From Stentor coeruleus (Eukaryota > Ciliophora > Heterotrichea > Heterotrichida > Stentoridae), in NCBI GenBank assembly GCA_001970955.1, contig MPUH01000723.1, forward strand, positions 1 to 38,225: DNA of 38,225 nt, given 5' to 3'. The notes under the pieces were generated by a model. That model was given only the letters and a program-made list of their open reading frames with translations. It searched no databases and was not told the origin of the DNA. Position numbers and translations under genes: made by a program. How positions within the stretch are numbered: the stretch's first letter is position 1; the number at the start of each line of letters is the position of its first letter. Positions 10,707-20,049 of the stretch are shown here, one piece after another.

Positions 10707-11940
10707 ATTATATTAATCTTACCTGTATACCTAAATCTAAAATATGCATAACATAATTTTGTTTCTATTTTAATCTTTCCCCTTTAACAAACTTATTATA
10801 TGATAAAAACTTTATCTAAATCTCAATTGATCATCTAAAATCCTAAAAAATATAAACATAAAATTTCAGAAAAATTCATAAATATTTTTTTTTTTCATAA
10901 TTCTGTAATCATCCTTGAGAATTGTTTTTCAATAAAATTTCAGTATAAAAAATAGTCTGAAGCTAGTTTTTTGAAAATGTTTTTAAACTTAATACTTATA
11001 ATACCGTTTTTGGGTAACTAATTTTACTGGACGCATAAATGTTATAATGGGAGCTTTTAATATATTTTATTTATGTAAAAGTTTATAAGACAAGTTTTTG
11101 GATAAGAATTTGTTATTTTTTGTTGATGATATTTTTGAGAGGAGGGATTGAAGTATTTAAATATTGGATTTTGTTTGTCGGGTTTTATGAATATAATTTT
11201 GTGTGTGGAATGCTGGAAATTAGGTTATTTGATGAAATAGTTGTGAGGATTTTGTTTTATGTATGATGAATATGACTTTTATGACTTTTTTAGAAGTGTT
11301 TATGATTCTATGACGACTATTGCGGGTTTTTCTTAGAAAAAATTTAGGCTAGATGAGGATAGAGAATAAAGTTTAGGAATTCTTGAAGGGTTTTATAAGA
11401 ATTTTTGAAGTAATAGACTATTGAAAGATAAGAGAAGGAGTTAGGTAAAAAAGTGGCTTTCTAGATATAAATAATGTAAATTATGTAATATTTTATATTT
11501 AGTTAGACTATTTTATTAGTTTTAGTTTGAATGTATGTCAGGGATGATATAATTCAAGTAAATTTTATTTTTTTGTTTGCAAATAATAAATTATTATAAT
11601 TTCAAAGTGTGAGTTATAAGTAGTAATTTCAATAATATTTATTTAAGATAAAACTACCATATTCTAATCAAAAAAGATTACATTTTCTTATCAATACTCT
11701 AATAATAAATCTGTAAACCCAGCCTTCTATCAAAAATATCCTCATCAACACAAAACCAATTCCTCTCTTATANATACTCTAATAATACATCTGTAAACCC
11801 AGCCTTCTATCAAAAATATCCTCATCAACACAAAACCAATTCCTCTCTTATAAATTCCTCTTCCATCCTAATTATAACCTAATTATTTTTTTGTCATAGG
11901 CTTTACCANAAATTCCTCTTCCATCCTAATTATAACCTAA
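10707..11940. other. Spacer with an assembly-gap duplication
   Basis: 1.2 kb without a convincing gene. 10707-10930 is C-rich, an exception to the usual upstream composition of a minus gene. 10930-11520 is G-rich. 11640-11940 is C-rich, as expected downstream of CNOT11. A 25-codon frame at 11259-11336 is too short to support. The right end holds the N-flanked duplications. Confidence 0.45.
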
Positions 11941-11966
11941 TTATTTTTTTGTCATAGGCTTTACCA
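11694..11966. repeat. Assembly-gap artefact: duplicated flanks around two single Ns
   Basis: 11694-11772 is repeated as 11774-11852 (79 nt, one mismatch) across an N at 11773. 11852-11908 is repeated exactly as 11910-11966 (57 nt) across an N at 11909. The piece between the Ns (135 nt) therefore consists wholly of the end of the left contig plus the start of the right contig. This is what an unmerged bridging contig looks like, not a biological repeat. The right copy includes the stop codon of the CNOT11 gene, so the CDS itself is unaffected. Confidence 0.9.
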
Positions 11967-12984
11967 ACTCACACAATAACACAGTATCCTTAATCGTAAC
12001 AAAGTCCACACAAAACTGTTCAATATCAATAAACAACTCATAACTATTCAACACTTTATTCTTTAACAAGAAGCTAATAATCACACATAATAATCTAACA
12101 AGCCTAATCTGTGCATGCCTATCATCAGTATTCCTGCATGTATGAAAACAATTAAAAATGTAAAGATGAAGAAAATCAGCCGGCAACTCCATCGTCAAAG
12201 CTAGTCTATATAGCACTTCCAAACTATTAGGACCCATAGGAATATTTAGAAGTTCTATAAAATAATCCGTAACTTTACTTGAATGCATAATAGAAGATAT
12301 AATCTCAAAAGCAATAATAAGGTTTTTTTCAACTAAATCCCCTAAGTTTTCATGTGAAATACCACTTTTAAATGCAATTTCACTATCAGATCTCAATGCT
12401 GTAATAACAGTATCAGTTTGGTCATTACTAAGTTTATTAGTTAAAGAAATTTTTAGTAATTCTCTAACTTCTTCATTAGTTTCTCTTTCTTTTTGACTTT
12501 CATTATCAGATAAGACTTCAGATATAGTTAAAGTTGAAATCAAATTTGTCTCAATTGGACTGGTTTCTATGAAATCTTGGATTAGTTTGACTGTTTTTGA
12601 CTGTTTGATATTATCGATTTCTTTATCTTCTTCTGATAGTTGTAATATATTAGAAACTGCGGTTTTTCCGATTTCTTTGTTTTTGAACCATTCTTGAAGA
12701 AAAAGTTTTTCCCAAGGATGAGGAGAAATATCTACAAAATCGACTATTGTTTTTAAGAACATGTTTTCTAAGTGTTTTGATAACTCGAGGAGGATATAAA
12801 TTGCGTTTATTCTTTCGGAATAGGCTAAAAAGTCGTCTTGTAACCAGGCTAAGATTTCATTAGCTTCTTGGAAATTGTGAGTTTTAGGGAAGAGTTTGAG
12901 GAAGGCTTGATAGCTTCCGTCAAGAGTTTTTTCTTTTAGGATTTGATGTTCTATAATACAGTGAAGCTTTGAAAGATCCTGCAT
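11941..12984 (-). CDS. CNOT11: CCR4-NOT complex subunit 11
   Basis: A 347-aa protein. The C-terminal domain (about 215-343, the DUF2363/CNOT11 domain) matches animal CNOT11 closely in pattern: SLEVLYRLALTMELPADFLH, LYIFNCFHTCRNTDDRHAQI, RLVRLLCVIISFLLKNKVLN and ELFIDIEQFCVDF. In other eukaryotes CNOT11 docks with CNOT10 on the N-terminal part of CNOT1 in the deadenylase complex that shortens mRNA poly(A) tails. The N-terminal half is helical and less conserved. The stop at 11941-11943 lies within the sequence duplicated by the assembly gap; the reading frame is intact. Confidence 0.92.
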   Translation of the reverse strand: MQDLSKLHCIIEHQILKEKTLDGSYQAFLKLFPKTHNFQEANEILAWLQDDFLAYSERINAIYILLELSKHLENMFLKTIVDFVDISPHPWEKLFLQEWFKNKEIGKTAVSNILQLSEEDKEIDNIKQSKTVKLIQDFIETSPIETNLISTLTISEVLSDNESQKERETNEEVRELLKISLTNKLSNDQTDTVITALRSDSEIAFKSGISHENLGDLVEKNLIIAFEIISSIMHSSKVTDYFIELLNIPMGPNSLEVLYRLALTMELPADFLHLYIFNCFHTCRNTDDRHAQIRLVRLLCVIISFLLKNKVLNSYELFIDIEQFCVDFVTIKDTVLLCELVKPMTKK

Positions 12985-13587
12985 TTATATGAAATTTTAT
13001 TAAGGAGGATTTGAAAGATTGAGTATTGTGAGTAATGCTTTTAGGAGATAGGAAGTTTTTATGTTTTGATTGAGGCTAGGATAGATTTTTGAGATTTTAA
13101 GTTTTTTTGTGTGATTAATATAGAAAGCATGGGATTTTTTGAGTTTAAATAAGTTTGGTAGAGGGTATTTTAGTTGAAGATGGTAAAATTTGTTTATTGA
13201 TAGGTTTGACTTTTAGGGATATATTGATATGATGTGATAATTTAATGATTTTTGGTTTGGGTTTAATTATTTTGTTTACAGTTAATCCACTAATCATTTT
13301 CTCAAATTTAAATCAGAAACCTTAAATCCAGTATTTATCCTTACCCAACACATTTATTTTCTCATAAAACCTTTCCTCTAAATTTTTAAACCCAAAAAAT
13401 TTCCACAACTAAAATTCTTATAATTTTACCTCTACCTTTTTCCTTTCTTCCCATTATCCAAACTATTATCATCCATTACTTTCTTAATAAAAAATCCCCT
13501 TCTCATCCTTTCTAATTTTCAAATCTTTACAATCACTCATAATAAAACTATTCTAAAATCTAAACACAAATTATTCGCCTAATATAA
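12985..13587. promoter_or_regulatory. Divergent promoter region with sharp GC-skew switch
   Basis: This lies between the CNOT11 start (-) and the next gene (+). On the plus strand 13021-13080 has 19 G and 2 C, while 13441-13500 has 0 G and 18 C; the change is near 13280. Both halves are C-rich and G-poor when read on the strand of the gene they precede. No discrete motif is recognisable. Confidence 0.5.
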
Positions 13588-14238
13588 ATGGATTTACATA
13601 TACATAGTCAACTTCGTACCCGAAGCCAAAAAGTTTTAAACACTTTAAAAAAAGAACTTGAAAAATTCTCCCCAAGAAATGCTTCTAAAAGTCCATCACT
13701 TCCAAAACTCCGACCAAATGCATATAAAAAAACAGATTTTCCAGAACTTCATGAAAAATTCGACCTAAACAAACCTATCCAAAAATCAAATGGGTATATT
13801 AATAAACCTCCAAAAGGAAAAAATATTCATTTACGTGATCCTGAGAAATTTGAAAACAAAAGACGCTTATCAAAACAAGGAATTATGCTTATTGCAGAAT
13901 CAGGGTCAAGTCCAAGATGTGAATATAAATCACCAGATTCAATTGAAAGTATAACAAAATGTTCAAATAAAGATTCAAATGATTTTGTTGAGAAAAATTC
14001 CCCAATATTGGAAGCTGCAAATAATATAATTTTATCTTGTAATGCTATTTTTAAACCTAAAGAAAAGAATTTTATGCCTAAAAAACTTAAAAGGCATATT
14101 AAACAGTTGAATAAATTAGGTGGTTTGGTAGAGGATTTTATTGAAGATTTAAAAGGGGAGTATTTTGAAGGATTGATGATTGCTGATAAAGAGAGAGAAG
14201 TTTTAGATAATAAAGAGATAATCACAAAAAAGGAGTAA
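13588..14238 (+). CDS. Small basic protein, function unknown
   Basis: A 216-aa protein. The first 100 residues are basic and Pro/Ser-rich (for example SPRNASKSPSLPKLRP) and probably disordered. A conserved-looking helical segment, KKLKRHIKQLNKLGGLVEDFIEDLKGEYFEG, spans about 167-197 (quoted in parts: KKLKRHIKQLNKLGG then LVEDFIEDLKGEYFEG). No family is recognised. Coding status is supported by the upstream C-rich leader, the intact frame, and the C-to-G composition gradient seen in neighbouring genes. Confidence 0.75.
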   Translation: MDLHIHSQLRTRSQKVLNTLKKELEKFSPRNASKSPSLPKLRPNAYKKTDFPELHEKFDLNKPIQKSNGYINKPPKGKNIHLRDPEKFENKRRLSKQGIMLIAESGSSPRCEYKSPDSIESITKCSNKDSNDFVEKNSPILEAANNIILSCNAIFKPKEKNFMPKKLKRHIKQLNKLGGLVEDFIEDLKGEYFEGLMIADKEREVLDNKEIITKKE

Positions 14239-14774
14239 TGTTAGGATTATAAAGGAAAATAAACATAGTGGGTGTATGATTTAACGATAATTTTTTTATG
14301 AATGGGGATTTGGGTGTTGAGGCATTTTTTTTGTATGTTTGATAATATAATAGTGATAATTGGATAAATGTTTTTATGCATTATTCAATTATATTTAATA
14401 GTTTTTCTAGTAGAAATCAGCATGGTTCTAGAAATTACATTTTTTTTCTTAATCATTTTTCAGATTTAGATTACAGCATCGAAATTACTGTTTAAGATAA
14501 TAAAAACTATGCTAATTAAAAATAAAAAAAACTCTAATACTCATCCTATACAAATTTTTCAATCTTCCAGCATATCAAATTTATTTATTTCACCCATAAC
14601 ACCTAAATCTCATTATTTTTCTAACCAAAAAATATTCTTTTATAAAAATTTAGCAAACTCTCATAAAAACTCCTCATAAACCATAAAACCCAACAAATCC
14701 TCACTTTTAATTGCAATCATCTCCAAAATTCCAACTATCAAATCTCATTTTATCAAAGCATTTAAATTACAAAA
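14239..14774. other. Spacer between tandem plus-strand genes
   Basis: 536 nt: G-rich and C-poor just after 14238, switching to C-rich and G-poor from about 14520 to the PDE start. I see no RNA gene or repeat. Confidence 0.45.
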
Positions 14775-15854
14775 ATGGGTTGTATGGTAGACAAAGCTCC
14801 AGACTGTTTTCATCCTAATGAAAACCCTGAAGAAATCCTCACTATAATATCAAAACCCCCAAACGAGTACTACAACGAACTTCTACATCCTTTCATAATC
14901 CAAGACCACCCAACATTAAATCTTACAATCCCCCCAGCATCTCTACGAAACCAATTTTCATCAAAAGACTTGACTCAAAAAGATTTCCCAATTTTTTCCC
15001 ATACAACTTCAGATCTTATCCATTTCGCTTATAAGATTTTTCAAATTTCAGGCCTAGATACCCCAAAACTCATATCATTTTTAAGCCTAATAAATCAGAA
15101 TTACTTAAACAATCTACCATTCCACAATTTCTGGCATGGATTTTCAGTATTTCAAATGATTTATGTTATAGGCTCAAGAAATTCTCAACTTAATGATTTT
15201 TTAATAGACAAAGAATATATGATTTTACTTTTAGCTGCTATTGGACATGATGTTAATCATCCAGGATTTAATAACAGTTTTTTAATAGCTACAAAACATG
15301 ATCTTGCTTTAAAATATAACAATAATTCTGTATTAGAAAATCATCATATTTATGTTATGTTGGAGATTTTAAAGGCTTCAGAGATTTTTGGTTTTGAAGA
15401 TATGAAGAATATATCTTTAATTATTATTGAAGCGATATTATCAACTGATATGGCTTGTCATAAAAAGGTTTGTGATGATTATTTGTTAGTATTGGGGAGA
15501 TTTGATAAGGGTGATAGAGGATGTAGGCAGAAATTTGCTAATTATTTACTTCATTGTGCTGATCTTGGAAATCAAGCTTTAGATTTCCAGATAGCGTCGT
15601 TGTGGTCTTTGAAAATACTTAGGGAGTTTAATTTACAAGTAATTTGTGAGGAGAAGTATGGGATACAGGTTTCAGAGTTCCTGAGGACAGGTAATGATAT
15701 TAACAAGATTAAAGCTTCACAGATTGGGTTTATTGATAACATAATTTTGCCTTTGTGGGTGAAACTGGCTGAAAAAGTGGAAAATATTGAAGACTTCCCA
15801 GAAGAACTTAAAAGGAATAAGAAAAAATGGGAGGAACTTAAAGGGTTCGAGTAA
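14775..15854 (+). CDS. 3',5'-cyclic nucleotide phosphodiesterase (class I), acylated N-terminus
   Basis: A 359-aa protein with the class I PDE catalytic domain (about 85-335). Visible landmarks: H117 in FHNFWHG (general acid) with H121; H158/D159 in AAIGHDVNHPGFNN, the metal-binding signature; YNNNSVLENHH; STDMACHK; D263 in LLHCADLGN; and Q316 in SQIGFIDNIILPLW, the purine-clamping Gln. It hydrolyses cAMP and/or cGMP; specificity cannot be read from sequence. There are no GAF or other regulatory domains. The N-terminus MGCMVDK suggests myristoylation at G2 and palmitoylation at C3, hence membrane attachment. The usual metal-site motif HAAD is HCAD here. Confidence 0.95.
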   Translation: MGCMVDKAPDCFHPNENPEEILTIISKPPNEYYNELLHPFIIQDHPTLNLTIPPASLRNQFSSKDLTQKDFPIFSHTTSDLIHFAYKIFQISGLDTPKLISFLSLINQNYLNNLPFHNFWHGFSVFQMIYVIGSRNSQLNDFLIDKEYMILLLAAIGHDVNHPGFNNSFLIATKHDLALKYNNNSVLENHHIYVMLEILKASEIFGFEDMKNISLIIIEAILSTDMACHKKVCDDYLLVLGRFDKGDRGCRQKFANYLLHCADLGNQALDFQIASLWSLKILREFNLQVICEEKYGIQVSEFLRTGNDINKIKASQIGFIDNIILPLWVKLAEKVENIEDFPEELKRNKKKWEELKGFE

Positions 15855-16901
15855 TTTAAAGGATTTACAAGATAAAATAACGTAATTTTGTCTAAAAATG
15901 TATGTTAAATCTTATAAATAAGGGGAAAATATATAAAAGGATCATATTTTATAGGTTTTTTTGGTAAAATATTTAAACAATACTCATTACTGTTAGTTAC
16001 TTGATTTTCTATTATAATCTATATTGTGAAAAGGTATAGAATATAGAGAGTTATCCAAATCAACCCTATTAAGAAAATAAACCAATGATATATGGTATTT
16101 GCAAAAATAAAAGCAGATAATAGTCTTGTAAATTAATAATATTTTCAGAATTCCAAATTGAAAAAAATAATAATCTTCAAATTCATGTATCACAAGATTA
16201 GTAATTAGCATATTTTCTTTTTTTTTACTTCCTAACTTCTTATAAAAATTAGATTCACGATACTTACCTCGATTTATAGCTTTGCCCTCATCTATCTAAG
16301 TGTATTTTTCTTAATATCAACTAAAACTCATTAGTAAAAAACCTTTTTGTTTAAGATTATAGAGTTTATGCATTTCAAAGCTAATAGTCTCAGCTCAGAA
16401 AAAAGGGGAAAAAAATCAACAGAATACATCATTAAAAATACCCTAAATATAATTTTATTCCTCAAAATCTCCACAGTTTAGTAATAAAAAAATAGTATCT
16501 CTCAGGCAACTTTACATTTTTCTTAATCATTAAAACCTTTATAATATAATAATTTCACACCTTAATTATAAAAAATAGCCCATCACATACCTTATTCTCA
16601 TTAATACTATATTTTTCTATAATATTCTTATTTTCTCATACATCTATCAATATTTTATATCCTAAAAAACTACAAAAAAAACATCATAAATACAAATTCT
16701 AATATTTCCCTAATTAACTACACAAGTCCTCCCAGGAAAATATAAAAATAAAACCCCCAGCATCCAAGGCATCTATTTCAAAGCATTTAATTAAAAAATT
16801 CATCACTAAATAAATTCATCAACAAATACTCCTCTTAAGTATCAAATAAAACATTTCTAAATAATCTTTAAATACCAAACCTATATATAATTATTCACAA
16901 A
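15855..16901. other. Gene-free spacer, 1.0 kb
   Basis: AT-rich. Only the last 350 bases or so before 16902 are clearly C-rich and G-poor. A 72-codon minus-strand frame at 15993-16211 has an AT-driven Tyr/Phe/Ile composition and is not credible. Nothing else is seen. Confidence 0.45.
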
Positions 16902-17984
16902 ATGGGATGTTTTCAAACTTCAAACAAGGCCCCTTTTGCAGTTCTAATTAAAAACATCATAGAAAAAAATAACATCAAACTTTTACTAAGCCTTGTGAAC
17001 TCAAAAACCATAAAAAACTCTAAAGACAGCTATCTAGATATAATAAACCTACCAATAACCAAAACTAAATTATTCCAAATGAACGCTTTAGGATATTCTT
17101 TATATATAGGCAGATATAGGATTTTTGAAATACTACACAAATTCGGCTGTAGTCTGAGTAAAATGGATGAGCTTTTTTATAGTCAAGGTGTATCAGCTTT
17201 AGATATAATATGTTTTAAAGGTTTTTCTGATATTATAAGATATTATTTACCTTTTTATATTGAAGCTTATCCTAATGGGAAATATAAAGAAATATTGTTT
17301 TCTATTGAAGTGAAAAATGGAGAAGATGTTTTAAAGCCTAGTGAGAATTTTACTCCAATTCAAACTTTGGTTAGGTATGGACATATTCAAGCATTAACAG
17401 TTGTGTGTGAGTTTTTTATAGGGAAATCATTGATACCTCATGAATTTGATTTAAACTATTGTAATGAAGAAGGGGAGAATTCAGCTTTGATTGCTTGCAG
17501 ATATGGGAATTATGCTATGGTTAAATTTTTATATCATAAATGTGGGTGTAAATTTACTGAATTGAATAAGGCTAAAGAAAATGCTATTCAAATAGCTGTA
17601 GCAGGAAGTCGGGTATATCTAGTATTAGAATACACTAAAATTGTATCTTTTTTAGTAAATGTAGTTGGGGTGAATATTACTTATAATTATGAAGAAACTT
17701 TGTTGTTAGCGGAAAATAGAGAACTTATAGCTTTTATTGAATGCGCTTTACAAAAAAGCTCATTACCTGTTAGAAAAGAAGATTTAGAGAAAAAATGCTG
17801 TAAAAATCAAGATAAAACTCATGAAAGTCAAAGCTCAGATGGAAAATCATATCAAGAACAGAATTTTATAGTATTATATAGAAAAGAGTATGAAGATTAT
17901 ACTGATAGCGTTCCAAGTTCGATTGCTGATTGTGGGAATTCTATAACAAGCTTTGTTGGAAGTATGCTAGAATTCCATAAATAA
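16902..17984 (+). CDS. Ankyrin-repeat-like protein with acylated N-terminus
   Basis: A 360-aa protein. MGCFQTSN fits the N-myristoylation pattern (G2, Thr at position 6) with an adjacent Cys for palmitoylation. Degenerate ankyrin-type helices recur: YSLYIGRYRIFEILHKFGC (about 64-82), SALDIICFKGFSDIIRYYLP, FTPIQTLVRYGHIQALTVVC and NSALIACRYGNYAMVKFLYH. The tail from about 295 is polar and Ser/Asp-rich. Likely a membrane-tethered protein-protein interaction scaffold; partners are unknown. Confidence 0.75.
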   Translation: MGCFQTSNKAPFAVLIKNIIEKNNIKLLLSLVNSKTIKNSKDSYLDIINLPITKTKLFQMNALGYSLYIGRYRIFEILHKFGCSLSKMDELFYSQGVSALDIICFKGFSDIIRYYLPFYIEAYPNGKYKEILFSIEVKNGEDVLKPSENFTPIQTLVRYGHIQALTVVCEFFIGKSLIPHEFDLNYCNEEGENSALIACRYGNYAMVKFLYHKCGCKFTELNKAKENAIQIAVAGSRVYLVLEYTKIVSFLVNVVGVNITYNYEETLLLAENRELIAFIECALQKSSLPVRKEDLEKKCCKNQDKTHESQSSDGKSYQEQNFIVLYRKEYEDYTDSVPSSIADCGNSITSFVGSMLEFHK

Positions 17985-18675
17985 AAAATCTTATACCATC
18001 CCTTTAATTTTTAATGATAACAAGCTTAAAATCTTCAAAAAAACTTATTTTTTAATTCAAAGCTTTAAAAATTATAAAAACTCTGTCGCATTCTAATTCA
18101 AAACCACTAAGCAGTATTTTTATACTTTAAATTATTTAATCTATTCATCCAACTATTAAAATCACCCTGTTCAAACTAATTCACTGATATTCAAGTTTCT
18201 TTCATAGTAGCTTTCATTTAAATGGTTGACTGCTATTAACATGGACTCAAAAAAAGAAGTAAATGTTGCTTGTAGGAGATAAGTGGTTTCTAGATAAGAA
18301 GTCATAAAACTCATATGCCTAAAAGAGATGGTGTTATCCAAGAAATGATTATTAAACTAAAAAAAATCTAATTCATATCATAAACATCTTAACTCGATTT
18401 GATATTTTTATTCACACAATCAACTCCACGATAAAAAAAAAAAAAATCGACTCTGCAACACCAGCAAACTCTTCCTCTATTTCCCACATTTCCCAAACTT
18501 TCTCCATGCAAAAATCATCAAAACCCTTTAAACCTACATTCTTTCTAAGGAATCTTAACCTAAACCAACATTATACCCCCATCCCAAAAAGGTGCAATCT
18601 TTATCTTCACAATATTCCTCAATCCTTTATATTTATATACCTTTGACATATTTCCTAAGAAAAATTCAAATCCTC
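17985..18675. other. Spacer and 5' leader of the MYB gene
   Basis: About 690 nt. The frame of the MYB gene is open back to a GTG at 18592, but that 28-codon extension is hydrophobic and AT-driven, so I treat it as 5' UTR. 18400-18590 is C-rich and G-poor. A short segment near 18241-18350 looks faintly protein-like only if stops are ignored. Confidence 0.4.
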
Positions 18676-19575
18676 ATGGTGAGTGGAGTTTCTAGCAAAA
18701 AGTCAAAAAAGTCTCATAAGTCTTCTAAATACAACCAAAACTACTCAGGCTACGTAAAAATCGGTCCCTGGAGCCCAGAAGAAGATGCTCTTATAGTTCG
18801 ACTAGTCGAAAAATACGGTGCCCAAAAATGGTCTAACATCGCTCACTTCCTCACAGGTCGAATCGGTAAACAATGTCGAGAAAGATGGCATAATCATCTC
18901 AATCCTAATATCCGAAAGGACTCTTGGACTATAGAAGAGGAGTGGCTTTTATTCCTCTACCACTTACATCTAGGAAATCGTTGGGCTGAAATTGCAAAAA
19001 TCCTCAAAGCCCGCACTGACAATTCTATAAAAAATCATTGGAACTCAGCAATGAAAAGACGTTTACAAAGCTATCATCAACGATATAATGCTTTAGTATC
19101 ATCACATTTTGAGCATTCACACTCTTGTATTTTACCTCTACCAGAAGAAACTGTTTGCAAAAGAGGAAGAAAAACTAAAGCTGGGGGTAATTCGAATGGG
19201 TCAATATTATGCACGCAATTACATAGGAAAATTGTTGAACAAGCTATGAAAGCTTATGAAATTTCGATGGTTCCGATAGATGAAGGGAATAAAGAAAATC
19301 AGAATGTTTTTGAGTTTAGTCCAAAAAGTGATCCGGAAGGGTTTTCTTCTATTGATGAGGTGAGTCATGGGATTTTGTCTTCGCCTAAATGGAACAATTC
19401 TATTTTTTCGAGCCTTGAGAACACTCCCCAGGCTATGGCTAAGAACCGTACACCACAAGCTAAGGTACTTATTATGTCTGTTGAGAAAACTCATGTTAAC
19501 GATTTTTGCTTTGAAAGCCCGAGTTTTATGCTGAATCTTGAAGATACGCCTAGAAACCTCAGGCATGCTTATTAG
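18676..19575 (+). CDS. R2R3-type MYB transcription factor
   Basis: I start at the ATG at 18676, giving 299 aa; an upstream GTG-initiated extension looks non-coding. Two MYB repeats resemble R2 and R3 of animal c-Myb more than plant MYBs: [37 protein letters not shown], then [17 protein letters not shown]. Numbering from the ATG, the R2 tryptophans are at 32, 52 and 71, and those of R3 at 84, 103 and 122, all with normal spacing. R1 is absent. The recognition helices are intact, so binding to a YAACNG-type site is expected. The C-terminal half is polar and Ser/Pro-rich, probably regulatory. Confidence 0.95.
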   Translation: MVSGVSSKKSKKSHKSSKYNQNYSGYVKIGPWSPEEDALIVRLVEKYGAQKWSNIAHFLTGRIGKQCRERWHNHLNPNIRKDSWTIEEEWLLFLYHLHLGNRWAEIAKILKARTDNSIKNHWNSAMKRRLQSYHQRYNALVSSHFEHSHSCILPLPEETVCKRGRKTKAGGNSNGSILCTQLHRKIVEQAMKAYEISMVPIDEGNKENQNVFEFSPKSDPEGFSSIDEVSHGILSSPKWNNSIFSSLENTPQAMAKNRTPQAKVLIMSVEKTHVNDFCFESPSFMLNLEDTPRNLRHAY

Positions 19576-20049
19576 AAATGTAAATTTTTTTTGATATTTA
19601 ATATGAGATAGGGTTTTTGTAAAATAAATAACTTTTTCTTATTATGTCTTTAAATAGTTATCATAAAGTGAATAATTAGCTTAAAATTGTAATTTTCACT
19701 GTAAATTTTCCAATCCCAAAAATATCAGAAATTATTATTCACTAAAGATACTCCCAATAATTGTAAAAAATATATTAAAAATCCCAAATAAATTCTCACA
19801 AAAAGTTTACCTATTAATATCACTAATCTACTTTCCCTTAATAAAATTACCACCTGTTATATCAAGATTCCATTCTCAAAAATAATAAATCTAAAAATCT
19901 TAAAATATTCAATTTCTATCCAAAAACACCTCTTAGCATCTTAAATCATATATTAAAACTCATCAACATAATAAAAAATCTCATAAAAATCTTTTAACCC
20001 AATAAAAATCTATAAACCTAAAAAAAAAACTACCCAATTAACTTATTAT
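19576..20049. other. Convergent spacer
   Basis: 474 nt between the MYB and K+ channel 3' ends. 19921-19980 has 13 C and 1 G on the plus strand, as expected downstream of a minus gene. No other structure is seen. Confidence 0.45.

Noticed and set aside
11259-11336. A 25-codon ORF with an acidic, aromatic product
   Set aside because: Too short to separate from chance in G/T-rich DNA.
15639-15653. GTAATTTGTGAGGAG inside the PDE ORF as a possible 15-nt intron
   Set aside because: It has G rather than A at position 10 and no stop. Removing it would delete five residues from an otherwise well-formed catalytic domain.
15993-16211. A 72-codon minus-strand frame in a spacer
   Set aside because: AT-driven Tyr/Phe/Ile composition, no flank signature, no recognisable pattern.
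18241-18350. A faintly protein-like segment upstream of the MYB gene
   Set aside because: It needs several stops to be ignored and has no recognisable match.
18592-18675. Upstream GTG extension of the MYB protein by 28 residues
   Set aside because: No ATG; hydrophobic AT-driven composition unlike the rest; the ATG at 18676 fits better.
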